Below are positions 1 through 10,910 of a DNA stretch of 30,197 nucleotides, piece by piece (position 1 is the stretch's first letter; every line of letters starts with the position of its first letter). The DNA is from Gammaproteobacteria bacterium UBA7803. GTDB taxonomy: Bacteria > Pseudomonadota > Gammaproteobacteria > Pseudomonadales > Azotimanducaceae. The position numbers and the translations under genes are program-made. The stretch covers positions 1-30,197 of the forward strand of contig DLCH01000013.1 of the NCBI GenBank assembly GCA_002480525.1. The letters run 5' to 3'. The notes beneath the pieces were generated by a model. It was not told where the DNA came from. It worked only from the letters and a program-made list of their open reading frames with translations, and did not search any database.

Positions 1-1
1 C

Positions 2-625
2 CGGGTCGTGCCCGACGTCACCGGAGAGATCGTCGCCGCGGTTAACGCCTGCCGGGCGCGCTACGACTACGTATTCACCACCGGCGGCATCGGCCCGACC
101 CACGACGACATCACAGCGGACTGCATCGCGGCAGCCTTCGGCGTCGACCTGGTGGTGCATCCGGAGATCGCCGAGCGCATCGAGCGGCGCCCCGCCCCGC
201 CGGACGTCATGGCGTCCCGCATGCGCATGGCCCGGGTGCCCGAGGGCGCCACCCTCATCGACAATCTGACCGGCGGCCCCCAGGGCTTCCGCATCGAGAA
301 CGTGTTCGTCATGGCCGGCATCCCCGCGGTCATGCAGGCGATGCTGGCGAGCCTCGAGGGCAAGCTGGAGACCGGCGCGGTGGTGCACTCGCGCTCGGTC
401 ACCGCGTTCGTCGGCGAAAGCCAGATCGCCGGGCCCCTGCGCGACATCCAGGAGCGCTACCCGAACCTCGACCTCGGCAGCTATCCGTTCTTCCGCCGGG
501 ACCGCTACGGCACCTCGCTGGTGCTGCGCGGTACCGACGAGGCGGCGCTCGACGCCATGCTCGAGGAGGTCAAGGCCGCCATCGTCGACGCCGGCGAGAC
601 GCCACAGGACATCCGCCGCTCGTGA
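2..625 (+). CDS. Molybdopterin-binding (MoCF/CinA N-terminal-like) protein, 5' truncated
   Basis: The frame is already open at the left edge, so the N-terminus (perhaps 50-60 residues) lies outside the window. The visible part holds the core of the MoaB/MogA/CinA-N fold: the segment TTGGIGPTHDDIT is the hallmark molybdopterin-binding loop, followed by a helix and the strand leading to FVMAGIPAVM. There is no C-terminal CinA nicotinamide-nucleotide deamidase domain; the protein ends after a short alpha/beta tail. This matches the stand-alone COG1058-type proteins often named competence/damage-inducible protein A, whose physiological role is poorly defined. Its TGA stop overlaps the GTG start of the next gene, so the two are probably translationally coupled. 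The family call is firm; the function is not. Confidence 0.85.
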   Translation, partial: RVVPDVTGEIVAAVNACRARYDYVFTTGGIGPTHDDITADCIAAAFGVDLVVHPEIAERIERRPAPPDVMASRMRMARVPEGATLIDNLTGGPQGFRIENVFVMAGIPAVMQAMLASLEGKLETGAVVHSRSVTAFVGESQIAGPLRDIQERYPNLDLGSYPFFRRDRYGTSLVLRGTDEAALDAMLEEVKAAIVDAGETPQDIRRS

Positions 626-1842
626 CTGGGCGGCGCCTTCGCAGGCTCCTGGCGGTCGCCGCCAGCGCGGCGGCGGCGGTACTCGCCCTGGCAATCCCGG
701 GCGGCGCCGCGCGGGCGGCGGAAGACTACGCGGCGCTCGCCGAAGCGAAGGCGCTGGCCGTCTCGCCACGCCGTCCCGACGAGGTGCGTGGCCTGGTCCA
801 CGGCCAGCCCCACGACCTGGCCGCGGCCAGGGCTGCGCTGGCCGCCTGCCAGCGCCAGGCGGCGCCCGACGAGCCCTGCGAGGTGGTGCGCCTCAACGGC
901 GAACGGATCACCACGGGCGCGGAGATCCGCGCCAGGGTCCCCGCGCGGCATCCCCTGTTCCTGTGGCGATTCGAGCGGCAGGGCACCGTGGTCTACCTGG
1001 CCGGGTCGATCCACATCCTGAAGCCGACCCTTTATCCCCTGCCGGCCCAGATCGAGACCGCCTTCGAGCGCGCCGACCACCTGGTCCTCGAAGTGGACGT
1101 CACGGCGCTGCCGCCCCAGGCGCTGCAGCAGCGCACCCTCGCCTACGGCCTGCTGCCGCCCGGGCAGTCCCTGCGGGCGGTGCTGCCGGACACGCTGTAC
1201 GCCGCCCTCGGGAACCGCCTGGCCGACTACGGCATGACCCCGGACATGCTCGACCGCGCCAAACCGGCGATGGTGATGAACCAGATCGTGGTGTCGCGGC
1301 TGATGTCGCTGGGCTACCTGCCGGACTCGGGACTGGAAAGCCATTTTCTCGCCCGACGCGCCGGCCGGACCGTGCTCGAGCTCGAGTCCCTCGACGATCA
1401 GCTCGACCTGCTCTTCAACCAGCCGCTCGATACCCAGATCGAACTGCTCGCCGAGACCCTCGAGGTCGCCGACGACATCGAGCCGCTGCTCACCGGGATG
1501 CTCCTCGCCTGGCTGTCCGGCGACGATGCGGCGTTTCTCGAGTCGTTCCGCGCCCAGTCCGGCGACTCGCCGCGCGCCCGGGCGTTCACCCGGGCGCTGC
1601 TGGAGGATCGCAACCACGTCATGGCGGACGGCATCGCCCGCTTCCTCGCCGCCGCCGACGGCGCGTCCCGGACCTACTTCGTGCTGGTCGGCGCCGCGCA
1701 CCTGGTGGGCGAAGAAGGCATCGTTCCGCTGCTGGCCGACCGGGGCTACCGGGGCCGGCGGATCCACGCCGGCGAGACGCTGCCGGCCCCACCCGCGCGC
1801 GCCCCCCGGGCGCCGGCAGACACCCTGGAGGCAACGCCATGA
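622..1842 (+). CDS. TraB/GumN family protein, exported
   Basis: A 406-residue protein with a clear signal peptide (basic RRLRRLL, hydrophobic Ala/Leu core, likely cleavage near residues 30-33), so it should act in the periplasm or be membrane-attached. The TraB/GumN family is marked by two short His motifs at opposite ends of the fold; here GSIH is at about 128-131 and GAAH at about 357-360, with LEVD following the first. Related proteins (TIKI/TraB) are metal-dependent proteases, but the bacterial members are largely uncharacterised. Residues 34-110 form an N-terminal extension relative to the roughly 300-residue core, and the C-terminus is a Pro/Ala-rich tail. The GTG start overlaps the upstream stop, and the last bases overlap the ATG of the next gene (ATGA), indicating a coupled three-gene run. 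Confidence 0.88.
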   Translation: MTGRRLRRLLAVAASAAAAVLALAIPGGAARAAEDYAALAEAKALAVSPRRPDEVRGLVHGQPHDLAAARAALAACQRQAAPDEPCEVVRLNGERITTGAEIRARVPARHPLFLWRFERQGTVVYLAGSIHILKPTLYPLPAQIETAFERADHLVLEVDVTALPPQALQQRTLAYGLLPPGQSLRAVLPDTLYAALGNRLADYGMTPDMLDRAKPAMVMNQIVVSRLMSLGYLPDSGLESHFLARRAGRTVLELESLDDQLDLLFNQPLDTQIELLAETLEVADDIEPLLTGMLLAWLSGDDAAFLESFRAQSGDSPRARAFTRALLEDRNHVMADGIARFLAAADGASRTYFVLVGAAHLVGEEGIVPLLADRGYRGRRIHAGETLPAPPARAPRAPADTLEATP

Positions 1843-2555
1843 ACCTATCCGGACGCAGAATTCTCGTCATCGGCGGCTCGTCCGGCATCGGCCTGGCGGC
1901 GGCCCGCCAGCTCGCCGCCCGGGGTGCCGACGTCACCGTGCTGGGGCGCGACCCCGACCGCCTGGAGGCCGCCGTCGCCAGCATCGGCGCCGGCGCCTCC
2001 GGACGTCCGCTGGACGTGCTGGACCGGGAGGCCATGGCCGCCGCGTTCGCGGAGCTGGCGCCGTTCGACGTGCTGATCAACGCCGCCACCGGCGGGGAGC
2101 GCGCCGTCGGCCCGTTCATGAACATGGATCTCGACGGCTTTCAGGGATCGTTCCGCAAGCTGTGGGGCTACACCAACAGCGTCCGCCTCGGCGCGTCGTA
2201 CCTGCCGGAGGACGGATGCATCGTGCTGGTCAGCGGTTCACCGGCGCGCAAGTGCCGGCCCGGCATGGCGGCCATCTCCACGGTGGGCAACGCGGTGGAA
2301 GGGTTCGTCCGCGCGGTGGCCCCGGAGCTCGCTCCCAGGCGCATCAACGTCGTCTCCCCCGGGGTGATCGACACCCCGATGTTCGGCGGGGACGGCGACG
2401 ACCGCCAGCGGTTCTTCGAGCGGGCCACCGCGGACAACCTCATCCCCAGGGCCGGGACCCCGGACGAGGTTGCCGCCGCCATCGTGTTCGCGGTCGAGAA
2501 CGACTTCGTCACCGGCACCACCATCGACGTCGACGGCGGCGCGCTGCTGCCCTGA
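1839..2555 (+). CDS. Short-chain dehydrogenase/reductase-fold protein lacking YxxxK
   Basis: A 238-residue classical-length SDR. The start is ATG at 1839, preceded by GGAGG with 7 nt spacing and overlapping the upstream stop. The Rossmann glycine motif GGSSGIG is at 12-18, the NAAT equivalent of NNAG at 81-84, the strand IVLVSGS at 128-134, and the typical C-terminal segment TGTTIDVDGG near 226-234. At the position of the catalytic Tyr-x-x-x-Lys the sequence is AAISTVGNAVEG, so Ile146 and Gly150 replace Tyr and Lys. The fold and nucleotide site are therefore intact, but the normal proton-relay pair is missing. It may be a non-catalytic NAD(P)-binding protein or may use different chemistry. 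Annotation as an oxidoreductase should be treated with caution. Confidence 0.88.
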   Translation: MNLSGRRILVIGGSSGIGLAAARQLAARGADVTVLGRDPDRLEAAVASIGAGASGRPLDVLDREAMAAAFAELAPFDVLINAATGGERAVGPFMNMDLDGFQGSFRKLWGYTNSVRLGASYLPEDGCIVLVSGSPARKCRPGMAAISTVGNAVEGFVRAVAPELAPRRINVVSPGVIDTPMFGGDGDDRQRFFERATADNLIPRAGTPDEVAAAIVFAVENDFVTGTTIDVDGGALLP

Positions 2556-2558
2556 CCC

Positions 2559-2577
2559 CGCGCCGGGCGCCGGCGCG
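2559..2577. terminator. Hairpin between convergent genes
   Basis: The 24-base gap between the SDR gene (+) and the ThDP enzyme gene (-) holds a perfect 8-bp inverted repeat, CGCGCCGG / CCGGCGCG, with a 3-base loop. It has no T tract on either side, so intrinsic termination is uncertain; it could work bidirectionally with help from factors. Confidence 0.3.
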
Positions 2578-2579
2578 CC

Positions 2580-4241
2580 TCAGCCCAGCCCCTGCTCGGG
2601 CCGGCCCGGCCAGCGATAGCCGGCCTTGGCCATCACCTCGATCACCGCCGGCCGCCCCTCCCGGCTCGTGGCCACCGCGCGCTCCAGCGCCGCCGGGAAA
2701 TCCGCCGGCTGGGTGACGCGCTCACCGGCCGCGCCGAGGCTCTCCGCCAGGGCCGCGTACTGGCCGCCGACGAAGTTGGCGCCGAAGTCGGTGTGGGCAT
2801 CCACCAGCGAGTCGGACTCGATGGCCATGATGCCGTTGTTGAAGATCACCGTGACGATGCCGATGCGGTTGCGGGCGGCGGTCTCCAGGTCCATGCCCAC
2901 CATGCCGATGGCGGCGTCGCCCATGACGTTGATGCAGACTTTGTCCGGCTCCGCCAGCTTCGCGCCCATGATGGCGCCGAGACCGAAGCCGAGCTGGGTC
3001 GACTTGCCCCAGCCGAGGTAGCCCCGCGGCGTGGTGGCCTCCCAGAACGAGATGATCTGCTCCCGGGGCGTGCCGGCATCGTGGGTGACGATGGTCTCGG
3101 CCGGATCGAGGTTCGCCATCATGTCCCGGATCACCCGGTACTGGTTGATGGGCACCTCGTCGGAGTCGAACTCCGCCCGCCAGTCGTCGAGAAACGCCGC
3201 CTTGGCCGCCCGGGTGGCCTCGGCCCGGGGGCCCGGCCCCCGCGCCACGCCGCGCCGTTCGAGTTCCCTCGCCACGGCGTCGAGCACCAGCCGCGCGTCA
3301 CCCACCAGGGTGTGATCGACGGCGTAGTCCTTGTGGACGTCCTCCTCGGACACCGTCGCCTGAATGAGGACCTTGCCGCCCGGCGCGCCGGCGTCCGGCG
3401 GCAGGGACGTGCCGTAGGTCGTCTTGGTCAGACTGCTGCCGACCGCGAAGATGCAGTCGGCATCGGCGTAGGCGGCGAGCAGGTGGGCCGGCTTGGTGAT
3501 CGCCGAGGCGCCGACGGACAGCGGATGATTCTCGGGAAACGCGCTCTTGCCCGGCATGGTGGTGACCACCGGCGCATCGAGGGCTTCCGCCACCCGGACC
3601 AGTTCCGCCGTGGCGCCGGCGAACAGCACGCCCTGACCGACGTGCAGCACGGGCCGCTCGGCGGCCACCAGGGCGTCCACGGCCGCCGTCAATGCCGCCG
3701 GGTCCGGCGCGAACCGCGACCCCGGCACCGGGCGGTAGACGGGCTCGCGGTCCACCTCGCCGAACAGCGCGTCCATGCCGGTCTCCACCATCACCGGCCC
3801 GCCCCTGCCGGTGCGCAGCCGGTAGAAGGCGTGGCGCAGCGCCGGCGCGAGGCGGCGCGGATCGCTCACGTAGGTCGACCACTTGGTCACGTGCCGATAG
3901 TTGTCCACGGCGCTGAAGGACGGCGTGACGCCCTGGCGGGACAGCGGCTCGCCGGCGGGCAGGAACAGCAGCGGCACGTTGTCGGAGTACGCCTGGGCGA
4001 TGCCGGGAAACGCGTTCTCGGCGCCGGGGCCGTGCTGGCACACGAACACGCCCAGCCGGGTGCCGTTGGTGACCCGGCTGAATCCGTCCGCGATGCCGAT
4101 GCCCACCCGCTCCTGGCGGCACACCACCGGCCGGATGCCCTGCTTGGCGCAGGCCTCGATCAGCGGATTGCGCGGATAGCAGGCGATGAATTCCACGCCC
4201 TCGGCCTTCAGGACCCTGGCGATCACGTCGTAGCCTTTCAT
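2580..4241 (-). CDS. Thiamine diphosphate-requiring enzyme, acetolactate synthase-like
   Basis: A 553-residue protein with the three-domain ThDP architecture: N-terminal Pyr domain with the cofactor-activating glutamate in CRQER (Glu44), central domain (about 190-330), and C-terminal PP domain with the ThDP/Mg motif GDAAIGMVGMDLE beginning near 441 and ending in the NN pair at about 468-469. I start it at ATG 4241 because GGGGAGGG lies just upstream; a start 16 codons earlier would precede that ribosome site. Members of this family perform C-C ligation or decarboxylation (acetolactate synthase, sulfoacetaldehyde acetyltransferase, oxalyl-CoA decarboxylase); I cannot assign the substrate. There is no regulatory ilvN-like gene beside it, so branched-chain biosynthesis is not supported. 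It is the last gene of the glnS-led run and follows the PLP enzyme by 97 bases. Confidence 0.9.
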   Translation of the reverse strand: MKGYDVIARVLKAEGVEFIACYPRNPLIEACAKQGIRPVVCRQERVGIGIADGFSRVTNGTRLGVFVCQHGPGAENAFPGIAQAYSDNVPLLFLPAGEPLSRQGVTPSFSAVDNYRHVTKWSTYVSDPRRLAPALRHAFYRLRTGRGGPVMVETGMDALFGEVDREPVYRPVPGSRFAPDPAALTAAVDALVAAERPVLHVGQGVLFAGATAELVRVAEALDAPVVTTMPGKSAFPENHPLSVGASAITKPAHLLAAYADADCIFAVGSSLTKTTYGTSLPPDAGAPGGKVLIQATVSEEDVHKDYAVDHTLVGDARLVLDAVARELERRGVARGPGPRAEATRAAKAAFLDDWRAEFDSDEVPINQYRVIRDMMANLDPAETIVTHDAGTPREQIISFWEATTPRGYLGWGKSTQLGFGLGAIMGAKLAEPDKVCINVMGDAAIGMVGMDLETAARNRIGIVTVIFNNGIMAIESDSLVDAHTDFGANFVGGQYAALAESLGAAGERVTQPADFPAALERAVATSREGRPAVIEVMAKAGYRWPGRPEQGLG

Positions 4242-4338
4242 TGACCCTCCCCCATGTGGTTCTCCTCCCGGAGTCGCCGTCGCCGTCACGCCCCCGCGCG
4301 GCGGCGGTCCCCATGCCGGCGCGACCGCCGGACGGGCA

Positions 4339-5307
4339 TCATAGCGCCGGCAGGTCGACGTTGCCGCCGGTCAGGATGATGCCGGCCACGCCGTCGGGGC
4401 CGTGTTCCGCCCGCCAGGCGAGCAGGGCTGCCAGGGGCACGGCGGAGGACGGCTCGGCCAGCACCTTGAGGCACTGCCAGATCAGCCGCTGGGCCGCCAG
4501 GATCTGATCTTCGGACACCACCGTCACCGGCAGCCCGTAGTCCCGGAGAATGGCGAAATTGCGCACGCCGAGCGCGGTCCGCAGGCCGTCCGCGACGGTC
4601 CTGGGCGGCAGCGGCGGCTGCCGTTCGCCACTGGCCAGGGAGCGGGCCGCATCGTCCGCCAGGGCCGGCTCGCCGCCGTGGACCGCGCGCTCCGCCGCCC
4701 GGCAGGCCAGTACCGTGCCGGCCGCGATGCCGCCGCCGCCGACGGGCACCCATACCGTCCGCACCGCCGGCGCGTCCTGGATCAACTCGAGGGCGGCGGT
4801 GCCCTGTCCGGCAATGACCTCGGGATGGTCGTAGGGCGGCACGAACAGCGCACCGCTGCCCGCCTGCAGCTCCGCGAGCGTCGCCTCCCGCTCCGCCAGG
4901 GTCGGCCCGCAGTCAACCAGCCGGGCGCCGTAGCGGGCCACGGCCGCCCGCTTGCACGCCGCCGCGCCCTCCGGCACCACCACCGTGACCGTCACGCCCA
5001 GCAGCCGGCCCGCCAGCGCCAGGGCGGCGCCGTGATTGCCGGAGCTGTGGGTGACGACGCCGCTGCGCCGGGCCGCGTCGAGCTGGGCCGTGACGGCGGC
5101 AAGCGCGCCCCGCAGCTTGAAGGAGCCCGACCGCTGAAACGGCTCGCACTTGAAGTGCACCGGGCCGCCCGCCAGCTCGTCGATGGTGCGGCTGGTCAGC
5201 ACCGGCGTGCGGTGGACCCAGGGCGCGATGCGGGCGGCCGCCGCCCGCACCGAAGCGAAGTCCGGCAGATCGGCGGCGGCGACGCTACCGCCGTCAGTCC
5301 CGCTCAA
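4339..5307 (-). CDS. PLP-dependent threonine dehydratase / serine racemase-like enzyme
   Basis: A 322-residue fold-type II PLP enzyme. The Schiff-base lysine is Lys64 in SGSFKLRGA, the substrate loop is SSGNHG (about 88-93), and the phosphate-binding tetraglycine is VGGGG at 189-193; these place it in the threonine/serine ammonia-lyase and serine/aspartate racemase group. It lacks the C-terminal ACT-like regulatory domain of biosynthetic IlvA, so it resembles catabolic or racemase members. The start is TTG at 5307, supported by GGGAGG 6 nt upstream; this gives a 14-base overlap with the end of the glycoside hydrolase gene. Substrate preference cannot be read from the sequence. The downstream ThDP enzyme could act on a 2-oxoacid made by such a deaminase, but that link is inference from adjacency. 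Confidence 0.88.
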   Translation of the reverse strand: MSGTDGGSVAAADLPDFASVRAAAARIAPWVHRTPVLTSRTIDELAGGPVHFKCEPFQRSGSFKLRGALAAVTAQLDAARRSGVVTHSSGNHGAALALAGRLLGVTVTVVVPEGAAACKRAAVARYGARLVDCGPTLAEREATLAELQAGSGALFVPPYDHPEVIAGQGTAALELIQDAPAVRTVWVPVGGGGIAAGTVLACRAAERAVHGGEPALADDAARSLASGERQPPLPPRTVADGLRTALGVRNFAILRDYGLPVTVVSEDQILAAQRLIWQCLKVLAEPSSAVPLAALLAWRAEHGPDGVAGIILTGGNVDLPAL

Positions 5308-7677
5308 GGTCGACCTCCCGCACCTCCACCTGGGTCGCCACCACCTGCTTCTGCTGCAGTGGCCGCCGATCGCCCTGCAGCGTCACGGTCTTGCGCAGGC
5401 GGATGTCCCGGGACGACGCGCCGACCAGCACCTCCACCTCTCCGGGGTCGACGACGAAATTCATCGCCCGGTCGAAATACCCGAGCTGGCTGGCGTCGAT
5501 GACGAACTTGAGCCGCCGGGCGCCGCCGGCCGGGACCGCCAGACGCTTGAACCCGGCCAGCCGGCGCACCGGCCGGGCCACGTCCGCCACCCGATCGTGC
5601 AGGTACACCTGCACCACCTCGTCGCCGTCGCGGTCGGACTCGTTGCGCACCGTGAGCCAGATGCTCAGCGTCGCGTGCACGTCCATGGTGTCGGGGCAGT
5701 CCAGCGCGTCGTACTCGAAGGTCGAGTAGGACAGGCCGTGGCCGAACGCGAACAGGGGCCGCGCCGACAGATCCGAGTAGTCGCCGAGGGCCATGCTGCG
5801 GCCGCCGCCGGCCCTGTGGTTGTAGTACGCCGGCACCTGGCCCGCCGCCCGGGCCAGGGAGACCGGCAGCCGCCCTGCCGGATTGGCGTCGCCGAACAGG
5901 ATCCTGGCCAGGGCCGGGCCGCCTTCCTGCCCCGGCAGCCAGCCGAGCAGGGCCGCGTTGCACGCCGCCACCTCCTGCTCCAGCGAGAAGGCCCGCCCGC
6001 CGATCACCACCAGCACGACCGGGGTTCCGGTGTCCGCCACCGCCCGGACCAGCGCCGGCTGCACGCCGGTGAGCCGCAGGTCGGCGGCGTCCCGGAACTC
6101 GCCGCTGGTGCAGTCCGGCATGAGCCCGCTCCGGCCGCCGACGCACACCACCGCGACGTCGGCCTGCCGCGCCGCCGCCACCGCCGCCTCGATGCCGGCC
6201 GCGTCGTCACCGGCGACGTCGCAGCCGGGCGCCCAGACCACCTCGGCGAATTCGGCCAGGGCCTCGCGCGGGGTGGCCATCTCCACGTAGTGGGGCCCGG
6301 GCTGGAAGTCGGCGGCGGCATCCGGGGCCGCCGCGTGGGCGCCCGGCGCCGCCGGAGCGATGGCGGCGTCCAGCTCGCCGCGGCGGTAGACGATCTCGGC
6401 ATGGGCCGGGTAGTGATAGTCGCCGAGCAGCAGCCGGCGATCGTCCGCCGCCGGTCCGATCAGCGCCAGCCGGCATCCCCGGGCCAGCGGCAGCACGCCG
6501 TCGTTGGCCAGCAGCACCATGGACTGCTCGGCCAGGCTGCGCGCGTGCGACCGGGCCTCGGGGGTGTCGAAGGCCGCGCCGGCGCCGGCCTCGTCGACGT
6601 AGGGCTGCTCGAACAGGCCGAGCTCGAACTTGGCGCGCAGCACCCGGCGGACCGCGCCGTCCACCACGGCGGGATCCACCCGGCCTTCCTCCACCAGCCC
6701 CTTGAGCGGCTCGCCGAAGCAGTCGAGGGCGGGCAGCTCGACGTCCAGGCCCGCGGCGATCGCCTGGGCGGCGGCGTCGGCCTTGTCCCGGGCCACCCGG
6801 TGGTGGCGCACCAGCAGGTCGACGGCGTAATAGTCGGCGACCACCATGCCCTCGAAGCCCAGCTCGCCGCGCAGCAGGCCGTCGAGCAGCGCCGCCGAGC
6901 CGGCCGGCGCCTCGCCGTCGACGGCGCTGTAGCTGTTCATCACGGCGCGCAGCCCGGCCTCGCGGATGGCCGCGGCGAATGGCTCCGCGAACACCTCGCG
7001 CAGCTCCCGGGGGCCGATCTGCACCGGGGCGTGATTCATGCCGCCTTCCGGCAGGCCGTAGCCCAGAAAGTGCTTGGCCGTGGCGATGACGCCGCGGCCC
7101 AGGTCGGACCCCTGCAGCCCGCGGACGAAGGCCACGCCGAGCCGCCCGGCCAGATAGGGGTCCTCTCCGTAGGTTTCCTCCAGCCGCCCCCAGCGCGGGT
7201 CACGGGCGATGTCCAGCACCGGCGCCAGCGCCTGGCGGGCGCCGACGGCCAGCAGCTCCTCGCGGATGAACCCGGCCATGGTCCGCACGGCCTCCGGGTG
7301 CCAGGTGGCGGCCAGGCCGATGGCCTGGGGATACTGGGTCGCGCGCCGGGCGCAATAGCCCGCCAGCGCCTCCTCGTGAACGATGGCCGGGATGCCGAGT
7401 CGGGTGTCCTCCACCAGCACGCGCTGGATGGCGTTGGCGAAGGCCGCGCTGGCCGGGGGTTCGAGGGCCGTGGTGGCGCCGATCCGGGTCACCTGGCCGA
7501 TGCCATGCTGCAGCAGGCGCGCGGCCGCCTCGGGGTCGAACCCGCCGGACCCGACCAGATCGCTCGACCACACGCCGCCGAGCTGGGCCAGCTTCTCGTC
7601 GAGGGTCATGCGCCCCAGCAGATCCTTCACCCGCGCGTCGACGTCCCGCGCCGGATCCCGGTAGGGGGCGCGGGCCG

Positions 7678-7681
<4 letters not shown>
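5294..7681 (-). CDS. Glycoside hydrolase family 3 (beta-glucosidase/xylosidase-like)
   Basis: A 795-residue GH3 enzyme with the usual order: N-terminal TIM barrel (about 1-330), alpha/beta sandwich domain (about 370-600), and a C-terminal fibronectin type III-like domain ending in a beta-rich stretch. The substrate-binding KHFLGYG starts at Lys203, GGMNHAP at about 213-219, and the nucleophile is Asp283 in MVVADYYAV, where many relatives have SDW. No signal peptide is visible, so it is predicted to be cytoplasmic, acting on imported oligosaccharides or glycosides. The ATG overlaps the glnS stop (ATGA) and the 3' end overlaps the PLP enzyme gene. No sugar transporter or other glycosidase is in the window, so its presence directly after glnS is unusual. 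The exact glycoside is unknown. Confidence 0.93.
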
Positions 7682-9330
<1,649 letters not shown>

Positions 9331-9363
9331 GCGGACGGCTGCGCTCTGGTGATGCAATGCGGC

Positions 9364-9369
9364 ATTCTA
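9364..9369 (-). promoter_or_regulatory. Candidate -10 box for glnS
   Basis: Read leftward, the 142-base divergent gap before glnS contains TAGAAT (five of six matches to TATAAT), 33 bases upstream of the chosen ATG. No good -35 hexamer lies 17 bases further up, so this is a weak prediction. Confidence 0.3.
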
Positions 9370-9439
9370 ATGTACGCGGACACGGTTCGCAGGGTCCGGG
9401 GAGGCCGCCGGAGCCGCGTCAGGGGGCGGCCCGGCCGCG

Positions 9440-9445
9440 TACAAT
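9440..9445 (+). promoter_or_regulatory. Candidate -10 box for the transglutaminase-like gene
   Basis: TACAAT (five of six matches to TATAAT) lies 27 bases before the TTG start at 9473, a fitting distance for a short leader. The -35 position (CGTCAG) is poor, so the promoter is tentative. Confidence 0.3.
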
Positions 9446-9472
9446 GGCGGCTGGTCCCATCCGGAGCACGCT

Positions 9473-10864
9473 TTGCCGACCCGGCTCGTCCATGGCATCG
9501 GAATCGCCGCCCTGCTCGCCGGCCTGGCCTGGTGGCTCGGCGATCACACGGAGCCGGCGCTGGAGAGCGCCGCGGCGCTGCGCGGCGAGCGCTGGTACCG
9601 GCTGATGCTCGACGACCGGCACGTCGGCTACCTCCACACCCGCACCGACCGCGACCGGCTCGGCCGCTGGCGCTTCGCCAGCGACCTGCGCTTCGCCCTG
9701 ACCCGGGGCAACACCGTGCGCATCGACGAGCAGCTCGTGTTCGCGGCCGAGCCGCCCTACCGGCTGCTGTCCGCGGCGCAGGTCAATCACCGCTCCGGCG
9801 AGCGCGAGGCCGTGCGCATCGAACGGTCGGCCCAGGGCTACCGGCTGGACACCGGGGACGGCGGCGGAGGGACGCGGGCCCTCGAGCTGGCGTTCACCCT
9901 CGGCGACTACCTGGGCTTCGAGAGCTGGCTGCGGGAGCGGGCGCCCCTCGCCGGCGCGACCGTGTCGTCGGCGGCGCTGGATTTCGCCCGGCGGCAGGTC
10001 GTGCCGCGCCAGTTCCGCGTGGTCGGGCGCAACGCCACCGGCTACGAGCTGGAGAACGCCGCGCCCTTCGACGCCACGCGCATCCAGCTCGACGAGCGCC
10101 TGCGGCCCGTCGCCATGACCCTGTCCGGCCTGTTCGAGCTCGAGCTCACCAGCCGCAGGCTGGCGCTGGCGCCCCGGACCGCCCTGCAGGCGGCCAGCTA
10201 CTTCGTGCCCGCCGACCGTCCGCTGCCCCGGCATACCGAGGTGGGCGCGCTGACCCTCGAGGTTCGCGGCGCCGACGCGGCGGCGCTGTGGCCCCGGCTC
10301 GCCCGCGCCGGCGGTCTGCTGGAGATCGAGGCAGGTCTGCTGAGCCGCGACGCCGGCGCACCGGCCGGCGGCCGCGACGACCTGGCGGAGACCGCGGACC
10401 ACCCCGTGCAGGACCCGCGCATCCGCGCCCTCGCCCGGCAGGCGGCCGGGGACGCCGCCGACGGGCCGGCACGGCTCGCCGCCCTGACCCGGTTCGTCAA
10501 CGGCTACCTGCGCTACGAGGGGACCCCGGTGCGGCGCCACGTGCTGCGGCTGCTCGACGAGCCCGCCGGCGACTGCACCGAGTTCGCCGACCTGCTGACC
10601 ACCCTGGCGCGCAGCCTCGGCATGCCGGCCCGGACCGTGTTCGGACTGGCCTACGGCGACGGCACGCCGCCGGCATTCCGGTTCCACGCCTGGAACGAGG
10701 TGGAGGTGGACGGCCGCTGGCAGCCCGTGGACCCGACCTGGAACCAGCTCCGCACGGACGCCACCCACATCCCGCTGCCCGCCGATTCCGGCGAGGCCCT
10801 GGATCTGCTGACCGGCGGCTCGACCCTGAGCTTCCTGATCCGCGACGTCGCCTACGTCCAGTAG
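9473..10864 (+). CDS. Membrane-anchored transglutaminase-like domain protein
   Basis: A 463-residue protein starting at TTG 9473 with CCGGAG just upstream; no in-frame ATG exists nearby. Residues 5-22 form one hydrophobic segment, either an uncleaved anchor or a signal peptide, which places the rest outside the cytoplasmic membrane. Residues 30-300 are beta-rich and without a recognised family. The C-terminal part is a transglutaminase/protease-like domain with a complete triad: Cys368 in GDCTEFADLL, His405 in FHAWNEV and Asp420 in DPTW. Bacterial members of this superfamily are usually thiol proteases or amidases rather than true transglutaminases. It is a single gene between glnS (divergent) and tesB (convergent), so context does not reveal a substrate. 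Confidence 0.85.
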   Translation: MPTRLVHGIGIAALLAGLAWWLGDHTEPALESAAALRGERWYRLMLDDRHVGYLHTRTDRDRLGRWRFASDLRFALTRGNTVRIDEQLVFAAEPPYRLLSAAQVNHRSGEREAVRIERSAQGYRLDTGDGGGGTRALELAFTLGDYLGFESWLRERAPLAGATVSSAALDFARRQVVPRQFRVVGRNATGYELENAAPFDATRIQLDERLRPVAMTLSGLFELELTSRRLALAPRTALQAASYFVPADRPLPRHTEVGALTLEVRGADAAALWPRLARAGGLLEIEAGLLSRDAGAPAGGRDDLAETADHPVQDPRIRALARQAAGDAADGPARLAALTRFVNGYLRYEGTPVRRHVLRLLDEPAGDCTEFADLLTTLARSLGMPARTVFGLAYGDGTPPAFRFHAWNEVEVDGRWQPVDPTWNQLRTDATHIPLPADSGEALDLLTGGSTLSFLIRDVAYVQ

Positions 10865-10901
10865 CCCGCTGGCCGCAGTCCGCCGACCGCAGCCCGCTGG
10901 C
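10863..10901. repeat. Short direct repeat between convergent genes
   Basis: The motif AGCCCGCTGGC occurs at 10863-10873 and again at 10891-10901 in the 46-base gap between the transglutaminase-like gene and tesB, with GC-rich related sequence between. It may be simple local duplication. I see no clear hairpin or T tract. Confidence 0.35.
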
Positions 10902-10910
10902 AGCAACCCA

